Below, in pieces: positions 1 through 6,468 of a stretch of 18,323 nt of DNA; the first letter of the stretch is position 1; each line of letters starts with the position of its first letter. The notes beneath the pieces are model-generated. The model did not search any database. It was not told the origin of the DNA and saw only the letters and a list, made by a program, of their open reading frames with translations. The DNA comes from Bacillota bacterium. GTDB taxonomy: Bacteria > Bacillota > Clostridia > Lachnospirales > Lachnospiraceae. The stretch is taken from positions 1-18,323 of the forward strand of contig JAEWPN010000204.1 of assembly GCA_023399455.1 (NCBI GenBank), in the 5' to 3' direction. The position numbers and the translations under genes are program-made.

Positions 1-80
1 TCACAAAGCGCCTGGACCTTTACCGCTCCAAGATGCGTCGTATATATTTTTTTTACATTTTTTACTTCTAATAGCGACAT
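1..80 (-). CDS. ABC transporter ATP-binding protein, BceA-like (partial, N-terminus only)
   Basis: Only the first 26 codons are inside the window; the gene runs off the left edge. The visible N-terminus begins MSLLEVKNVKKIYTTHLGAV, the usual start of an ABC ATPase of the BceA/MacB/LolD type (LEVKNVKKxY then a short loop). The start is supported by AGAGAGGA seven bases upstream of the ATG. It lies directly downstream of a BceS-like kinase and BceR-like regulator on the same strand, which is the standard order for peptide-antibiotic sensing and detoxification modules in Firmicutes, where a large BceB-type permease normally follows. Walker motifs are not visible because of the truncation, so the family call leans on context. 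Confidence 0.8.
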   Translation of the reverse strand, partial: MSLLEVKNVKKIYTTHLGAVKVQALC

Positions 81-105
81 CAATAAATCCTCTCTTTCAT
101 AAATC

Positions 106-132
106 TTTCCTCTATTATAAAAAAAGAGGAAA
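106..132. repeat. 8-bp perfect inverted repeat flanking the -10 element
   Basis: Arms TTTCCTCT (106-113) and AGAGGAAA (125-132) are perfect inverse complements around an 11-nt AT-rich spacer that contains the TATAAT of the putative ATPase promoter. It could be a repressor site or a structural coincidence; its purpose is not known. Confidence 0.5.
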
Positions 133-142
133 TGTACTGCCA
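114..142 (-). promoter_or_regulatory. Putative sigma-A promoter for the ABC transporter genes
   Basis: On the minus strand a perfect TATAAT occupies 119-114 and a weak -35, TGGCAG, occupies 142-137, with a 17-nt spacer. A weak -35 fits a promoter that needs activation by a response regulator. The expected transcription start near 107 leaves a leader of about 27 nt before the ATPase start codon. The -10 element sits in the spacer of an 8-bp inverted repeat (see the repeat at 106-132). Confidence 0.5.
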
Positions 143-172
143 TCGCTTCGCCTTACATTTCCGCCGCCAAAC

Positions 173-186
173 TTACACTTTTGTCA
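173..186. promoter_or_regulatory. Putative BceR-type response-regulator binding site
   Basis: On the minus strand the bases read TGACA-AAAG-TGTAA, matching the form TNACA-N4-TGTAA that I recall for BceR-like regulators in Firmicutes. It lies between the kinase gene and the ATPase gene, about 30 nt upstream of the weak -35, where a BceR-type activator would be expected to bind. The match is seen directly; that the neighbouring regulator binds it is inference. Confidence 0.55.
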
Positions 187-190
187 CATT

Positions 191-222
191 ACCATCGTTT
201 GATGGTACCATCAATTGATGGT
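191..222. repeat. Two adjacent 16-bp palindromes at the 3' end of the kinase gene
   Basis: ACCATCGTTTGATGGT (191-206) is followed without a gap by ACCATCAATTGATGGT (207-222). The second is a perfect 16-bp palindrome and the first has perfect 6-bp arms. Together they are a tandem direct repeat of a palindrome. The second overlaps the last codons and stop of the kinase gene, and the pair begins 4 nt from the putative BceR site. They could be extra operator sites or form RNA hairpins; there is no U-tract, so a terminator is unlikely. Confidence 0.6.
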
Positions 223-1305
223 ATCTCTATCCCGCCCGAAGCTCAGTATTACCTTTGTTCCCTCATTGACCGCAGATCTGACCTCGATTTCGTGAGACAG
301 TTTGTCCATAATCTGTTTGCACAGATATAGGCCGATGCCGGTAGACTTTCTGTTCATTCTACCATTGTATCCGGTAAACCCCCTTTCAAAAATGCGGGGC
401 AGGTCGCTTTCACATATACCCATTCCCGTATCCTCGATCACAATATGGCTTACTCTTTTGCTGCGCCGGCTTCCGCCCTCGTCCGCCCCGTAAATGCGGA
501 TGCCCCCTTCTACAGTATACTTAAGAGCGTTTGATAATATCTGCTCTATAGCAAAAGAAAGCCACTTCTCATCGGTTACCGTCCTGCATTCGAAATCCTC
601 CAGGTCAAAGGAAAGCCCGCTGCCGATAAAAAGAAGAGAATATTTTTTTACAGCCCGCTTAATAATCCTGTTTACATCATATTCCTGAAAAAGCATATCC
701 GAGGACATATCGTCCAATCGGGCATAGTATAGAGCCATCTCCGCATACCGCTCTATTTTAAACAGCTCTTCAAAGGCTTGCTTTACAACCGTATCGCTTC
801 CGGCAGCCGTGTTCTTTACGGATTCAGTGTTCTGTACGGCTTCATTATCCGGCATCCCCTGCAGAACAAGGCGTAAGGCTGAAATAGGGGTTTTTATCTG
901 ATGTATCCACATCGTATAATAATCCGCCATATCCCGGTTTTTTTCATCTAATTCAGAAACAAGCCGTCTCTTATCTTCCTCCACTGCCACCACTATTTCG
1001 GCGTAAAGTACCTCCGGAAGGATCTTCGCCTCAGGCAAATGATAAGCACTTTCCTCTCTCTTTGTAAGTGCATCGTACAGCTTCAGACACTTATCCCTGT
1101 AGTGGATATAATCTATTATCCCGGCAAGGGCTGCAATAAAAGCGGTTAATACCACCGCATACAACATATGAATGACACTATTGTCATAACCATAAAGAGC
1201 TGCCAGTGCAAGAAAAACAAGTACGATCATGGCATATGCCGCCAGTAAAATACTGCGTTCTTTCAAGTAACTCCCGAGTATGCTTCTTTCATTTTTCTCT
1301 CTCAT
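211..1305 (-). CDS. BceS-like intramembrane-sensing histidine kinase
   Basis: A 364-residue sensor kinase. Two transmembrane helices lie close together at about residues 17-39 and 44-66 with almost no extracellular loop, the hallmark of intramembrane-sensing kinases that read the state of a partner ABC transporter rather than a ligand. The phosphoacceptor region is WIHQIKTP with His135; the N box is QILSNALKYT (Asn259), G1 is EDTGMGI (291-297) and G2 is STGIGLYL (321-328). The gene overlaps the upstream regulator by four bases (ATGA), indicating translational coupling. Odd feature: residues 150-176, just after the His helix, hold a loop that includes a duplicated six-residue unit (EAVQNT, ESVKNT), encoded by an 18-bp tandem repeat at 809-844. 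Expected substrate is the adjacent OmpR-type regulator. Confidence 0.9.
   Translation of the reverse strand: MREKNERSILGSYLKERSILLAAYAMIVLVFLALAALYGYDNSVIHMLYAVVLTAFIAALAGIIDYIHYRDKCLKLYDALTKREESAYHLPEAKILPEVLYAEIVVAVEEDKRRLVSELDEKNRDMADYYTMWIHQIKTPISALRLVLQGMPDNEAVQNTESVKNTAAGSDTVVKQAFEELFKIERYAEMALYYARLDDMSSDMLFQEYDVNRIIKRAVKKYSLLFIGSGLSFDLEDFECRTVTDEKWLSFAIEQILSNALKYTVEGGIRIYGADEGGSRRSKRVSHIVIEDTGMGICESDLPRIFERGFTGYNGRMNRKSTGIGLYLCKQIMDKLSHEIEVRSAVNEGTKVILSFGRDRDTIN
809..844. repeat. In-frame 18-bp tandem duplication inside the kinase gene
   Basis: Bases 809-826 and 827-844 are adjacent copies differing at 2 of 18 positions. In the minus-strand protein they give EAVQNT followed by ESVKNT, adding six residues between the dimerisation helix region and the second helix of the kinase. 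The reading frame is preserved. Confidence 0.85.
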
Positions 1306-1979
1306 AATTCCCCTAGCTTATAGCCAATTCCCTTTTTCGTAACAATCAGCTCTTCCATACCAATTCCCTCCAGCTTCTTGCGCAGGCGGTTTATATTGAC
1401 AGTCAGCGTATTGTCGTCCACAAAGCACTCGTCGTCCCAAAGCCTTTTCATGATGATTTCTCTGGTTACCGTTTTCCCGGTATTCTCAAATAAAGTCTGC
1501 AATATCTTATATTCGTTTTTGGAAAGCTCTATCTTCTCATTACGGCATACCAAAGTCATATCGGAAAGATTCAGTAAGAGGCCTTTATATTCCATAAGCG
1601 ACGTCTGAGCGGAAAAAGAATAGGTTCTGCGCAAAATTGCCTGCACCTTCGCAGCGAGCACTTCCAGCTCAAAAGGCTTCGTAATAAAATCATCCCCGCC
1701 CATGTTTACCGCCATAACGATATTCATGTTGTCGGATGCCGAAGATACAAAGACAACCGGTACCTGGGAGACCTTCCTTATTTCTCCGCACCAGTAATAT
1801 CCATTATAAAAAGGCAGGCCGATATCCATCAGTACCAGCTGCGGCAGAAATCTGCCGAAATGCCCCAGTACGTCACCGAAATCGGTAACTGCCTCCACTT
1901 CATAGCCCCATTTAATTAAATGCCTTCCTACTTCCTCTGCTATGGTATTATCATCTTCTACAATTAAAACTTTATACAT
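1302..1979 (-). CDS. BceR-like OmpR-family response regulator
   Basis: A 225-residue two-component regulator. The receiver domain occupies about residues 2-116 with acidic pocket Glu8/Asp9/Asp10, phosphoacceptor Asp52 (LVLMDIGLP) and Lys101 (TKPF). The C-terminal winged-helix domain (about 127-223) shows LSKNEYKILQTL, the recognition region DDNTLTVNINRLRKKL and the wing TKKGIGYKL. The start MYKVLIVEDD is fixed by the receiver fold; the Shine-Dalgarno-like GAGGGAG is unusually close to the ATG. It is the first gene of the regulator-kinase pair and overlaps the kinase by four bases. In the known family these regulators activate the adjacent bceAB genes in response to bacitracin, lantibiotics or similar lipid II-directed peptides; the actual inducer cannot be read here. 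Confidence 0.9.
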   Translation of the reverse strand: MYKVLIVEDDNTIAEEVGRHLIKWGYEVEAVTDFGDVLGHFGRFLPQLVLMDIGLPFYNGYYWCGEIRKVSQVPVVFVSSASDNMNIVMAVNMGGDDFITKPFELEVLAAKVQAILRRTYSFSAQTSLMEYKGLLLNLSDMTLVCRNEKIELSKNEYKILQTLFENTGKTVTREIIMKRLWDDECFVDDNTLTVNINRLRKKLEGIGMEELIVTKKGIGYKLGEL

Positions 1980-2075
1980 ACTCCCTCTCGCCGCTTTCCC
2001 TTCCGCTTTTGTACCATAATCCTGCGTATATATAAAATTTTCTCACATAATGTTTACTGCGTCAATCCTAACCAT

Positions 2076-3245
2076 TTACTTGCTGTTTCTTTGAAATACT
2101 ATTTCTCCGTTTACTATTGTATAAACGGTTTCTGTTGAAATTTCCATCGGATTACCTGTGAAGATAGCAATATCCGCATCTTTTCCTGCCTCTAAACTGC
2201 CTACTCTGTCCGCTACTCCGCAAATAATTGCCGGATTTATTGTAATCGCTTTAAGTCCTTCTGCAATTCCTAATCCTTTTTTCGCCGCTAAGCCGGCATA
2301 TAACGGTAAATATTGAATAAGCGTAACAGGGTGATCCGATATGATCGCCACCTTTACTCCTGCTTTTGTCAAAACTCCGGATGTCTTAAAATCAGCATTT
2401 TGTACTTCAAGCTTATTTCTGGAAGACAAATCAGGACCGACTATTGCATAAAAACCACTTTGTTTTATTTCATCTGCAATAATATGTCCTTCTGTACAAT
2501 GATCTAATGTCATATTAAGATCAAACTCTTTGGCTATCCGAATCGCTGTTAAGATATCATCGGTGCGATGAACATGTGCTTTTAATGGTATCTGTTTATT
2601 CAGAACGGGAATCCATGATTCTAATTTAAAATTTTCTTCAAAGTCTTCATCACTATTTAACGCTTTTTCCTTCTCTTTCTTATACTGTACTGCCCTGAAT
2701 AATTCCTGTCTTAACATTGCAGCTATAGACATTCGGGTAGTTGGACTCATATTCATTTCTTTATAGGCAGCCTTCGGGTTTTCGCCAAAGGCCACTTTCA
2801 TTGCAGCAGGTGCCAGAACAACCATTTTATCAATTACTCTTCCATGTGTTTTCAAAAAAGCAAATTGGCCTCCTACAACATTTGAACTTCCCGGTCCGAC
2901 CATCACAGAAGTTATACCTGCCTGTAAAGCATTATGAAAAGCCGGATCAAGAGGATTAACAGCATCTATGGCTCTTAAATAAGGAGTTACGGGTTCGGTT
3001 ACTTCGTTGCTGTCATCTCCTTCTATCCCCTCCTTCTCTTCCGTTATTCCAATATGGCAATGAGCATCAATTATGCCCGGCATGACCCACAGGCCACCGG
3101 CATCAATGACGAGAGTATCCTCTTTTAAATTTGTTTTAATTTCTTTACCTACCTCTATTATTTTATCACCTTCAATCAATACATTCCCTGGATTTATGAA
3201 GTCACCAGTGATCGTATACACAATACCGTTCTTTATTAAAAGCAT
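2076..3245 (-). CDS. Amidohydrolase family protein (HutI/COG1228-like)
   Basis: A complete 389-residue metal-dependent hydrolase of the amidohydrolase superfamily. A short beta-sandwich segment (1-55) precedes the TIM-barrel. Metal and catalytic candidates are His62 and His64 (DAHCHIG), His224 and His226 (KAHVHR), His249 (LDHC) and Asp304 (ISDHP); the C-terminus carries the family's GSLEAGKDADIAIF strand. No carbamylated-lysine motif is obvious, which fits the imidazolonepropionase-like subgroup rather than dihydroorotase or urease types. The start follows a strong GGAGGTGAT. There is no N-terminal signal, so it should be cytoplasmic. Its substrate cannot be inferred: none of the neighbours is a histidine-degradation or amino-acid pathway gene. 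It is transcribed divergently from the spore-coat operon and is followed by 96 nt before the two-component regulator. Confidence 0.85.
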   Translation of the reverse strand: MLLIKNGIVYTITGDFINPGNVLIEGDKIIEVGKEIKTNLKEDTLVIDAGGLWVMPGIIDAHCHIGITEEKEGIEGDDSNEVTEPVTPYLRAIDAVNPLDPAFHNALQAGITSVMVGPGSSNVVGGQFAFLKTHGRVIDKMVVLAPAAMKVAFGENPKAAYKEMNMSPTTRMSIAAMLRQELFRAVQYKKEKEKALNSDEDFEENFKLESWIPVLNKQIPLKAHVHRTDDILTAIRIAKEFDLNMTLDHCTEGHIIADEIKQSGFYAIVGPDLSSRNKLEVQNADFKTSGVLTKAGVKVAIISDHPVTLIQYLPLYAGLAAKKGLGIAEGLKAITINPAIICGVADRVGSLEAGKDADIAIFTGNPMEISTETVYTIVNGEIVFQRNSK

Positions 3246-3300
3246 AAATCACCTCCAAATGAAAAACTATGCCTGGTATGTACAAATAAAATACAAGTCA

Positions 3301-3329
3301 TTCCCAATGTAAAAACTCCGTTTTGGGAA
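3301..3329. repeat. Inverted repeat in the amidohydrolase-cotJ divergent region
   Basis: TTCCCAA (3301-3307) and TTGGGAA (3323-3329) are perfect 7-bp inverse complements separated by 15 nt. They lie nearer the amidohydrolase gene, 55 nt upstream of its start, and could be an operator. No family assignment is possible. Confidence 0.45.
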
Positions 3330-3337
3330 ATACTAAT

Positions 3338-3362
3338 AATGTAATTTTTGAAAAGTTACATT
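3338..3362. promoter_or_regulatory. 25-nt near-perfect palindrome upstream of the cotJ operon (putative operator)
   Basis: Arms AATGTAA (3338-3344) and TTACATT (3356-3362) are perfect inverse complements, and the interior continues to pair around a central G at 3350 (TTTT/AAAA, one T-G mismatch), so 11 of 12 pairs are Watson-Crick. It lies 38 nt upstream of the CotJ start codon. The core TGTAA-N11-TTACA is too widely spaced for a 17-bp TnrA/GlnR site and does not match Fur or PerR boxes as I know them. It could be a DNA operator or an AT-rich hairpin in the 5' leader. Confidence 0.5.
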
Positions 3363-3399
3363 TGATTACAAAACAGTATTGACAAGAAAGGAGATTTTT

Positions 3400-3858
3400 A
3401 TGTCTGAAAATCATTTGGCAATTGCAAATGTACCGATACAGCCGTGGGGCGAATTATATTCGCAGGAAGAAGCGCTTAATGTCGGTACCATATTCCAAGA
3501 TTTAAATATGCCTTTTTTTGCGAGTGAAGCTGTAATGGGAACGACGAATCCTATTGCGAGCGGTTTGAAAAGCCTGGGAGTTTCAAAAGAGCAAAAAGAA
3601 AGGGAACAATTGATGACAAAAATTAATCAGATAAGTTTTTTTCTGGATGATCTGACACTATATTTAGACACTCATGAAAAAGACGCTGAAGCACTTAAGC
3701 TTTACCATGAAAAAGCACAGGAGTGTGCAGAACTTAGAAAACAGTTTGCACAGGAATTTTATCCTTTGACCAAACTATGCGTTCCTCAATGCGGAAATGG
3801 TGAAACAAGCTTTTGTTTACAGGATGGCCCGATGCCATGGGAAGGAGCGTGCGTATAA
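3400..3858 (+). CDS. cotJA-cotJB: Fused spore coat proteins CotJA-CotJB
   Basis: A 152-residue protein that joins two proteins encoded separately in Bacillus. Residues about 8-45 match CotJA (VPIQPWGELYSQEEALNVGT then IFQDLNMPF), a short linker follows, and residues about 67-150 match CotJB (LMTKINQISF, LYLDTHEKDAEALKLY, FYPLTKL, and the terminal GPMPWEG). The ATG at 3400 is preferred over an in-frame TTG at 3379 because AAAGGAG sits seven bases before the ATG and inside the longer version. The stop is directly abutted by the cotJC start, so the two are cotranslated. In Bacillus, CotJ proteins are made in the mother cell and incorporated into the spore coat, with CotJA and CotJC interacting. 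There are five cysteines in the C-terminal third or so. Confidence 0.88.
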   Translation: MSENHLAIANVPIQPWGELYSQEEALNVGTIFQDLNMPFFASEAVMGTTNPIASGLKSLGVSKEQKEREQLMTKINQISFFLDDLTLYLDTHEKDAEALKLYHEKAQECAELRKQFAQEFYPLTKLCVPQCGNGETSFCLQDGPMPWEGACV

Positions 3859-4476
3859 ATGTGGATTTATGAAAAACGACTCCAGTACCCGGTAAAAATC
3901 ACAAAGACATGTCCCAAAACCGCAAAGCTTATTATCAGCCAGTATGGCGGTCCGGACGGAGAATTGTCAGCGTCCATGCGTTATTTGTCACAACGTTACA
4001 GTATGCCTGTTAAAGAAGTGGGAGGTCTGTTAACGGATATCGGTACGGAAGAATTGGCGCATATGGAAATCATATGTGCGATGGTATATCAGCTAACAAA
4101 GAATCTTACGATCGAGCAGGCTAAGACAGAAGGCTTCGACGCATATTATATTGACCATACCACTGCTCTCTGGCCGCAGGCAGCAGCCGGGTTACCGTTT
4201 ACCGCAATAGAGTTTCAGTCCAAAGGAGATGCCATCACCGATTTAACAGAAGACCTTGCAGCAGAACAAAAGGCAAGAACAGTATATGATAACTTGCTTC
4301 GTATGATTCCGGAACCAGAAATCAGAGAGCCGTTAAAGTTCTTAAGAACCAGAGAAATTGTTCATTTCCAGAGATTTGGGGAAGCTTTGGAAAAAACAAA
4401 GGATCAGCTGGACAGCAAAAATTATTATTACTTTAATCCGGAATTTGATAAAGATATGTTTCACGGTAAGTTATAA
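3859..4476 (+). CDS. cotJC: Spore coat protein CotJC, manganese catalase family
   Basis: A 205-residue ferritin-like four-helix protein that starts on the base after the preceding stop codon; GGAAGGAG inside the upstream gene is its ribosome binding site. Residues that line up with the dimanganese ligands of Mn catalases are Glu35, Glu65, His68, Glu136 and His169 (motifs GELSASMRYLSQR, GTEELAHMEI, EQKAR, REIVHFQRF), so the metal site looks intact and the protein could destroy hydrogen peroxide in the spore coat. It is somewhat longer at the C-terminus than I recall for the Bacillus protein; the end FNPEFDKDMF is typical of the family. Expression is expected in the mother cell during sporulation, together with the CotJA-CotJB fusion. 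Confidence 0.93.
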   Translation: MWIYEKRLQYPVKITKTCPKTAKLIISQYGGPDGELSASMRYLSQRYSMPVKEVGGLLTDIGTEELAHMEIICAMVYQLTKNLTIEQAKTEGFDAYYIDHTTALWPQAAAGLPFTAIEFQSKGDAITDLTEDLAAEQKARTVYDNLLRMIPEPEIREPLKFLRTREIVHFQRFGEALEKTKDQLDSKNYYYFNPEFDKDMFHGKL

Positions 4477-4491
4477 CAGCTTTTAAGAGAT

Positions 4492-4523
4492 ACAGCCGCA
4501 CGGCCCAAGGGCCATACGGCTGT
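4492..4523. terminator. Bidirectional terminator hairpin between cotJC and cheB
   Basis: Outer stem ACAGCCG (4492-4498) with CGGCTGT (4517-4523) and inner stem GGCCC (4502-4506) with GGGCC (4509-4513), separated by a 3x3 internal loop. The hairpin sits in the 54-nt gap between two convergent genes. A partial T-run (TGTTTCATCATTT) follows on plus; the minus side has only ATCTCTT, so termination is better supported for cotJC than for cheB. Confidence 0.75.
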
Positions 4524-4530
4524 TGTTTCA

Positions 4531-5547
4531 TCATTTCAGCATGCTCATCAATGCCCTCGGGATACCTGATAAGGGCACTTGCGTTTCTACTGCCCCGATA
4601 TCATAAGCTGCTTTAGGCATACCATACACGACACACGACTTTTCGTCCTGCCCAATGGTCCTTGCACCTTTTCTTTTCATAGCCAAGAGTCCTTTTGCTC
4701 CGTCATATCCCATTCCTGTTAAAATAATGCCGATGGCTTCGTTCCCCGCCTTCTTAGCTGCGGAATCGAATAACATATCCACCGAAGGGCAATGTCCGCT
4801 TACTTTTTCTCCTTCGGATACCTCGACCTTATATCTGTCTCCTAATTTGTTAATCCGCATATGCCGGTCCCCGGGAGCAATCAAGACTTTGCCCTTTTCC
4901 ACATAATCTCCGTCCTCTGCTTCTTTTACCGTTAATGAGGTTTGGTTATTCAAACGCTCTGAAAACATTCTGGAAAATACAGGCGGAATATGCTGTACAA
5001 TTACGATACCCGGGATGTCCGCCGGCAGCTGCATAAGTATACTGTACAAAGCTTCGGTCCCTCCCGTAGAGGCACCCATTGCGATGATCCTGTTTTCGGG
5101 AAAATGATTTCCATATAACGTCTGTTTGGCAATTACCGCATTATGAAAAGCCACCTTGGAAACTGCCGCAATTTTTATCTTGGCAATAAGCTCCCGTATG
5201 AAAACCTGCATATTGGAGGAAGCTTTATCAACAGGCTTTGCGACAAAGTCCACAGCGCCTGCATCCATGGCATCGAATACGGCCTCGCTCAAACCGCTGA
5301 CTATGATGACCGGGATAGAATACTGCGGAAGAAGCCTGCGGACAAACTCTATACCGTTCATCCTTGGCATCTCTATATCGCAAGTCATGACATCCGGTTC
5401 CCATTCCAATATCTTGTCTCTGGCTTCAAAAGGATCCGAAGCCCTTGCCACGACCTCAATGTTTACATCAGTTTCAATTCCTCTTATTATGGCTTCACGG
5501 AATACAATACTATCATCTACGACCAATACTCTAATCTTTTTCTTCAT
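4531..5547 (-). CDS. cheB: Chemotaxis protein-glutamate methylesterase/deamidase CheB
   Basis: A full-length 338-residue CheB. The N-terminal receiver (about 5-125) has Asp11/Asp12, phosphoacceptor Asp57 (VMTCDIEMPRMNG) and Lys104 (AKPV). The C-terminal methylesterase (about 150-335) shows the catalytic triad in family context: Ser160 in GASTGGTEAL, His186 in VQHIPPVF and Asp282 in TGMGYDGAKGL. It removes methyl groups from receptor glutamates and deamidates glutamines, and is activated by phosphorylation from CheA. It is the last gene of the chemotaxis run, 53 nt after cheR, and is followed by the hairpin at 4492-4523. Confidence 0.96.
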   Translation of the reverse strand: MKKKIRVLVVDDSIVFREAIIRGIETDVNIEVVARASDPFEARDKILEWEPDVMTCDIEMPRMNGIEFVRRLLPQYSIPVIIVSGLSEAVFDAMDAGAVDFVAKPVDKASSNMQVFIRELIAKIKIAAVSKVAFHNAVIAKQTLYGNHFPENRIIAMGASTGGTEALYSILMQLPADIPGIVIVQHIPPVFSRMFSERLNNQTSLTVKEAEDGDYVEKGKVLIAPGDRHMRINKLGDRYKVEVSEGEKVSGHCPSVDMLFDSAAKKAGNEAIGIILTGMGYDGAKGLLAMKRKGARTIGQDEKSCVVYGMPKAAYDIGAVETQVPLSGIPRALMSMLK

Positions 5548-5600
5548 TTTTCATACACCCAGGCTCTATACTCATAATATCCCCCAAGATAAAATCCCAG

Positions 5601-6416
5601 TCAGTTTTTTCTGTAAACGGCAGGCATAATATATTGGAATCCGGATCTTTCCCTGTTTATCGTTTCCGAGTGGCCAATAAATAAATAGCCTCCGGATTCC
5701 AAATGACTATAAAACTTATCCACTAACAAATCCCTTGTCTCATTATCAAAATAGATCATAACGTTCCGGCAAAATATGACATGAAATTTCTTCTTAAAGG
5801 GAAAGAACGATTCCATCAGATTGAATTTACGAAATATGATCTCATTCCTTATCCGCCCCTCTACTATCCAGTTTCCCTCATCATATCTGCGAAAATAATT
5901 TTGTTTCCAATGCACGGGCAGCGGGGTTATCCTCTCATCGCTGTAAATTCCTCTTACCGCCGTTTCCAGGGCGCTCTGGGATATGTCGGTGGCCAATATC
6001 TTTTTATCCCACCATGATTTTTCCGGTCCCAGATATTCATCCAATAGCATGGCAAGAGTATATGCCTCTTCTCCTGTGGAGGCGGCCGCACACCAAATCC
6101 TCAAATCTTTTTCATGAACGGACTCTTTCAAGCCGGGGAGCACATGATCCCTCAGAAAATCAAAATGTCCTGACTCCCTCATAAAAAAAGTATGATTGGT
6201 AGAAATTTTATCAATCAGAGTTATGACAGCCTGTCCCGTCCTGTCTGCGAGTACGTATTTGAAATATTCCGTAAAGCTGTTACAGCCTGCGTCTAAAAGT
6301 ACACCCTGCAGCCGCCCCATTACCAAAACTTTTTTCTCGGTTTTTAGATTAATACCGTAATTCTTTTTTACATATTCCGTAAGCTGCTTAAACTCTTTCT
6401 CTGTAATCTCAACCAT
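5601..6416 (-). CDS. cheR: Chemotaxis protein methyltransferase CheR
   Basis: A 271-residue SAM-dependent methyltransferase that methylates receptor glutamates. The helical N-terminal domain (1-75) leads into ISTNHTFFMRE (71-81), the SAM-binding motif WCAAASTGEEAYTLAM (108-123), the acidic ATDIS (142-146) and the FCRNVMIYFD signature (215-224); the end GHSETI is also typical. There is no extra TPR or other C-terminal domain. The neighbouring receptor ends in EFGKY and has no NWETF-like tether, so CheR probably acts without pentapeptide docking. It lies between the receptor (52-nt gap) and cheB (53-nt gap), pairing with cheB as the adaptation system. Confidence 0.96.
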   Translation of the reverse strand: MVEITEKEFKQLTEYVKKNYGINLKTEKKVLVMGRLQGVLLDAGCNSFTEYFKYVLADRTGQAVITLIDKISTNHTFFMRESGHFDFLRDHVLPGLKESVHEKDLRIWCAAASTGEEAYTLAMLLDEYLGPEKSWWDKKILATDISQSALETAVRGIYSDERITPLPVHWKQNYFRRYDEGNWIVEGRIRNEIIFRKFNLMESFFPFKKKFHVIFCRNVMIYFDNETRDLLVDKFYSHLESGGYLFIGHSETINRERSGFQYIMPAVYRKN

Positions 6417-6468
6417 ATTGACCTCTGATCCAAACTGTAAAAACTCCCTCTGTCATGCAGCCGTAAAA

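Noticed and set aside
80..100. A six-codon leader ORF (MKERIY) overlapping the ATPase start by one base.
   Set aside because: The putative promoter would start transcription about seven bases before it, leaving no room for its own ribosome binding site, and the bases of the mini-ORF mainly supply the ATPase Shine-Dalgarno.
1980..2075. A sigma-A promoter for the BceR-BceS-like pair (TTGACG near 2060-2065).
   Set aside because: At the correct spacing the -10 would be GAAAAT; the TATATA further on is about 23 nt away. Not good enough to annotate.
3338..3380. A sigma-E-like promoter for the cotJ operon (GTAATTT then ATTACAAA).
   Set aside because: A mother-cell promoter is expected for cotJ, but the -10 only loosely resembles CATACANT and several other AT-rich matches are as good, so the position cannot be fixed by eye.
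3301..3399. A riboswitch in the cotJ leader.
   Set aside because: Only simple palindromes are present; there is no conserved multi-helix core that I recognise, and the leader is too short for known classes.
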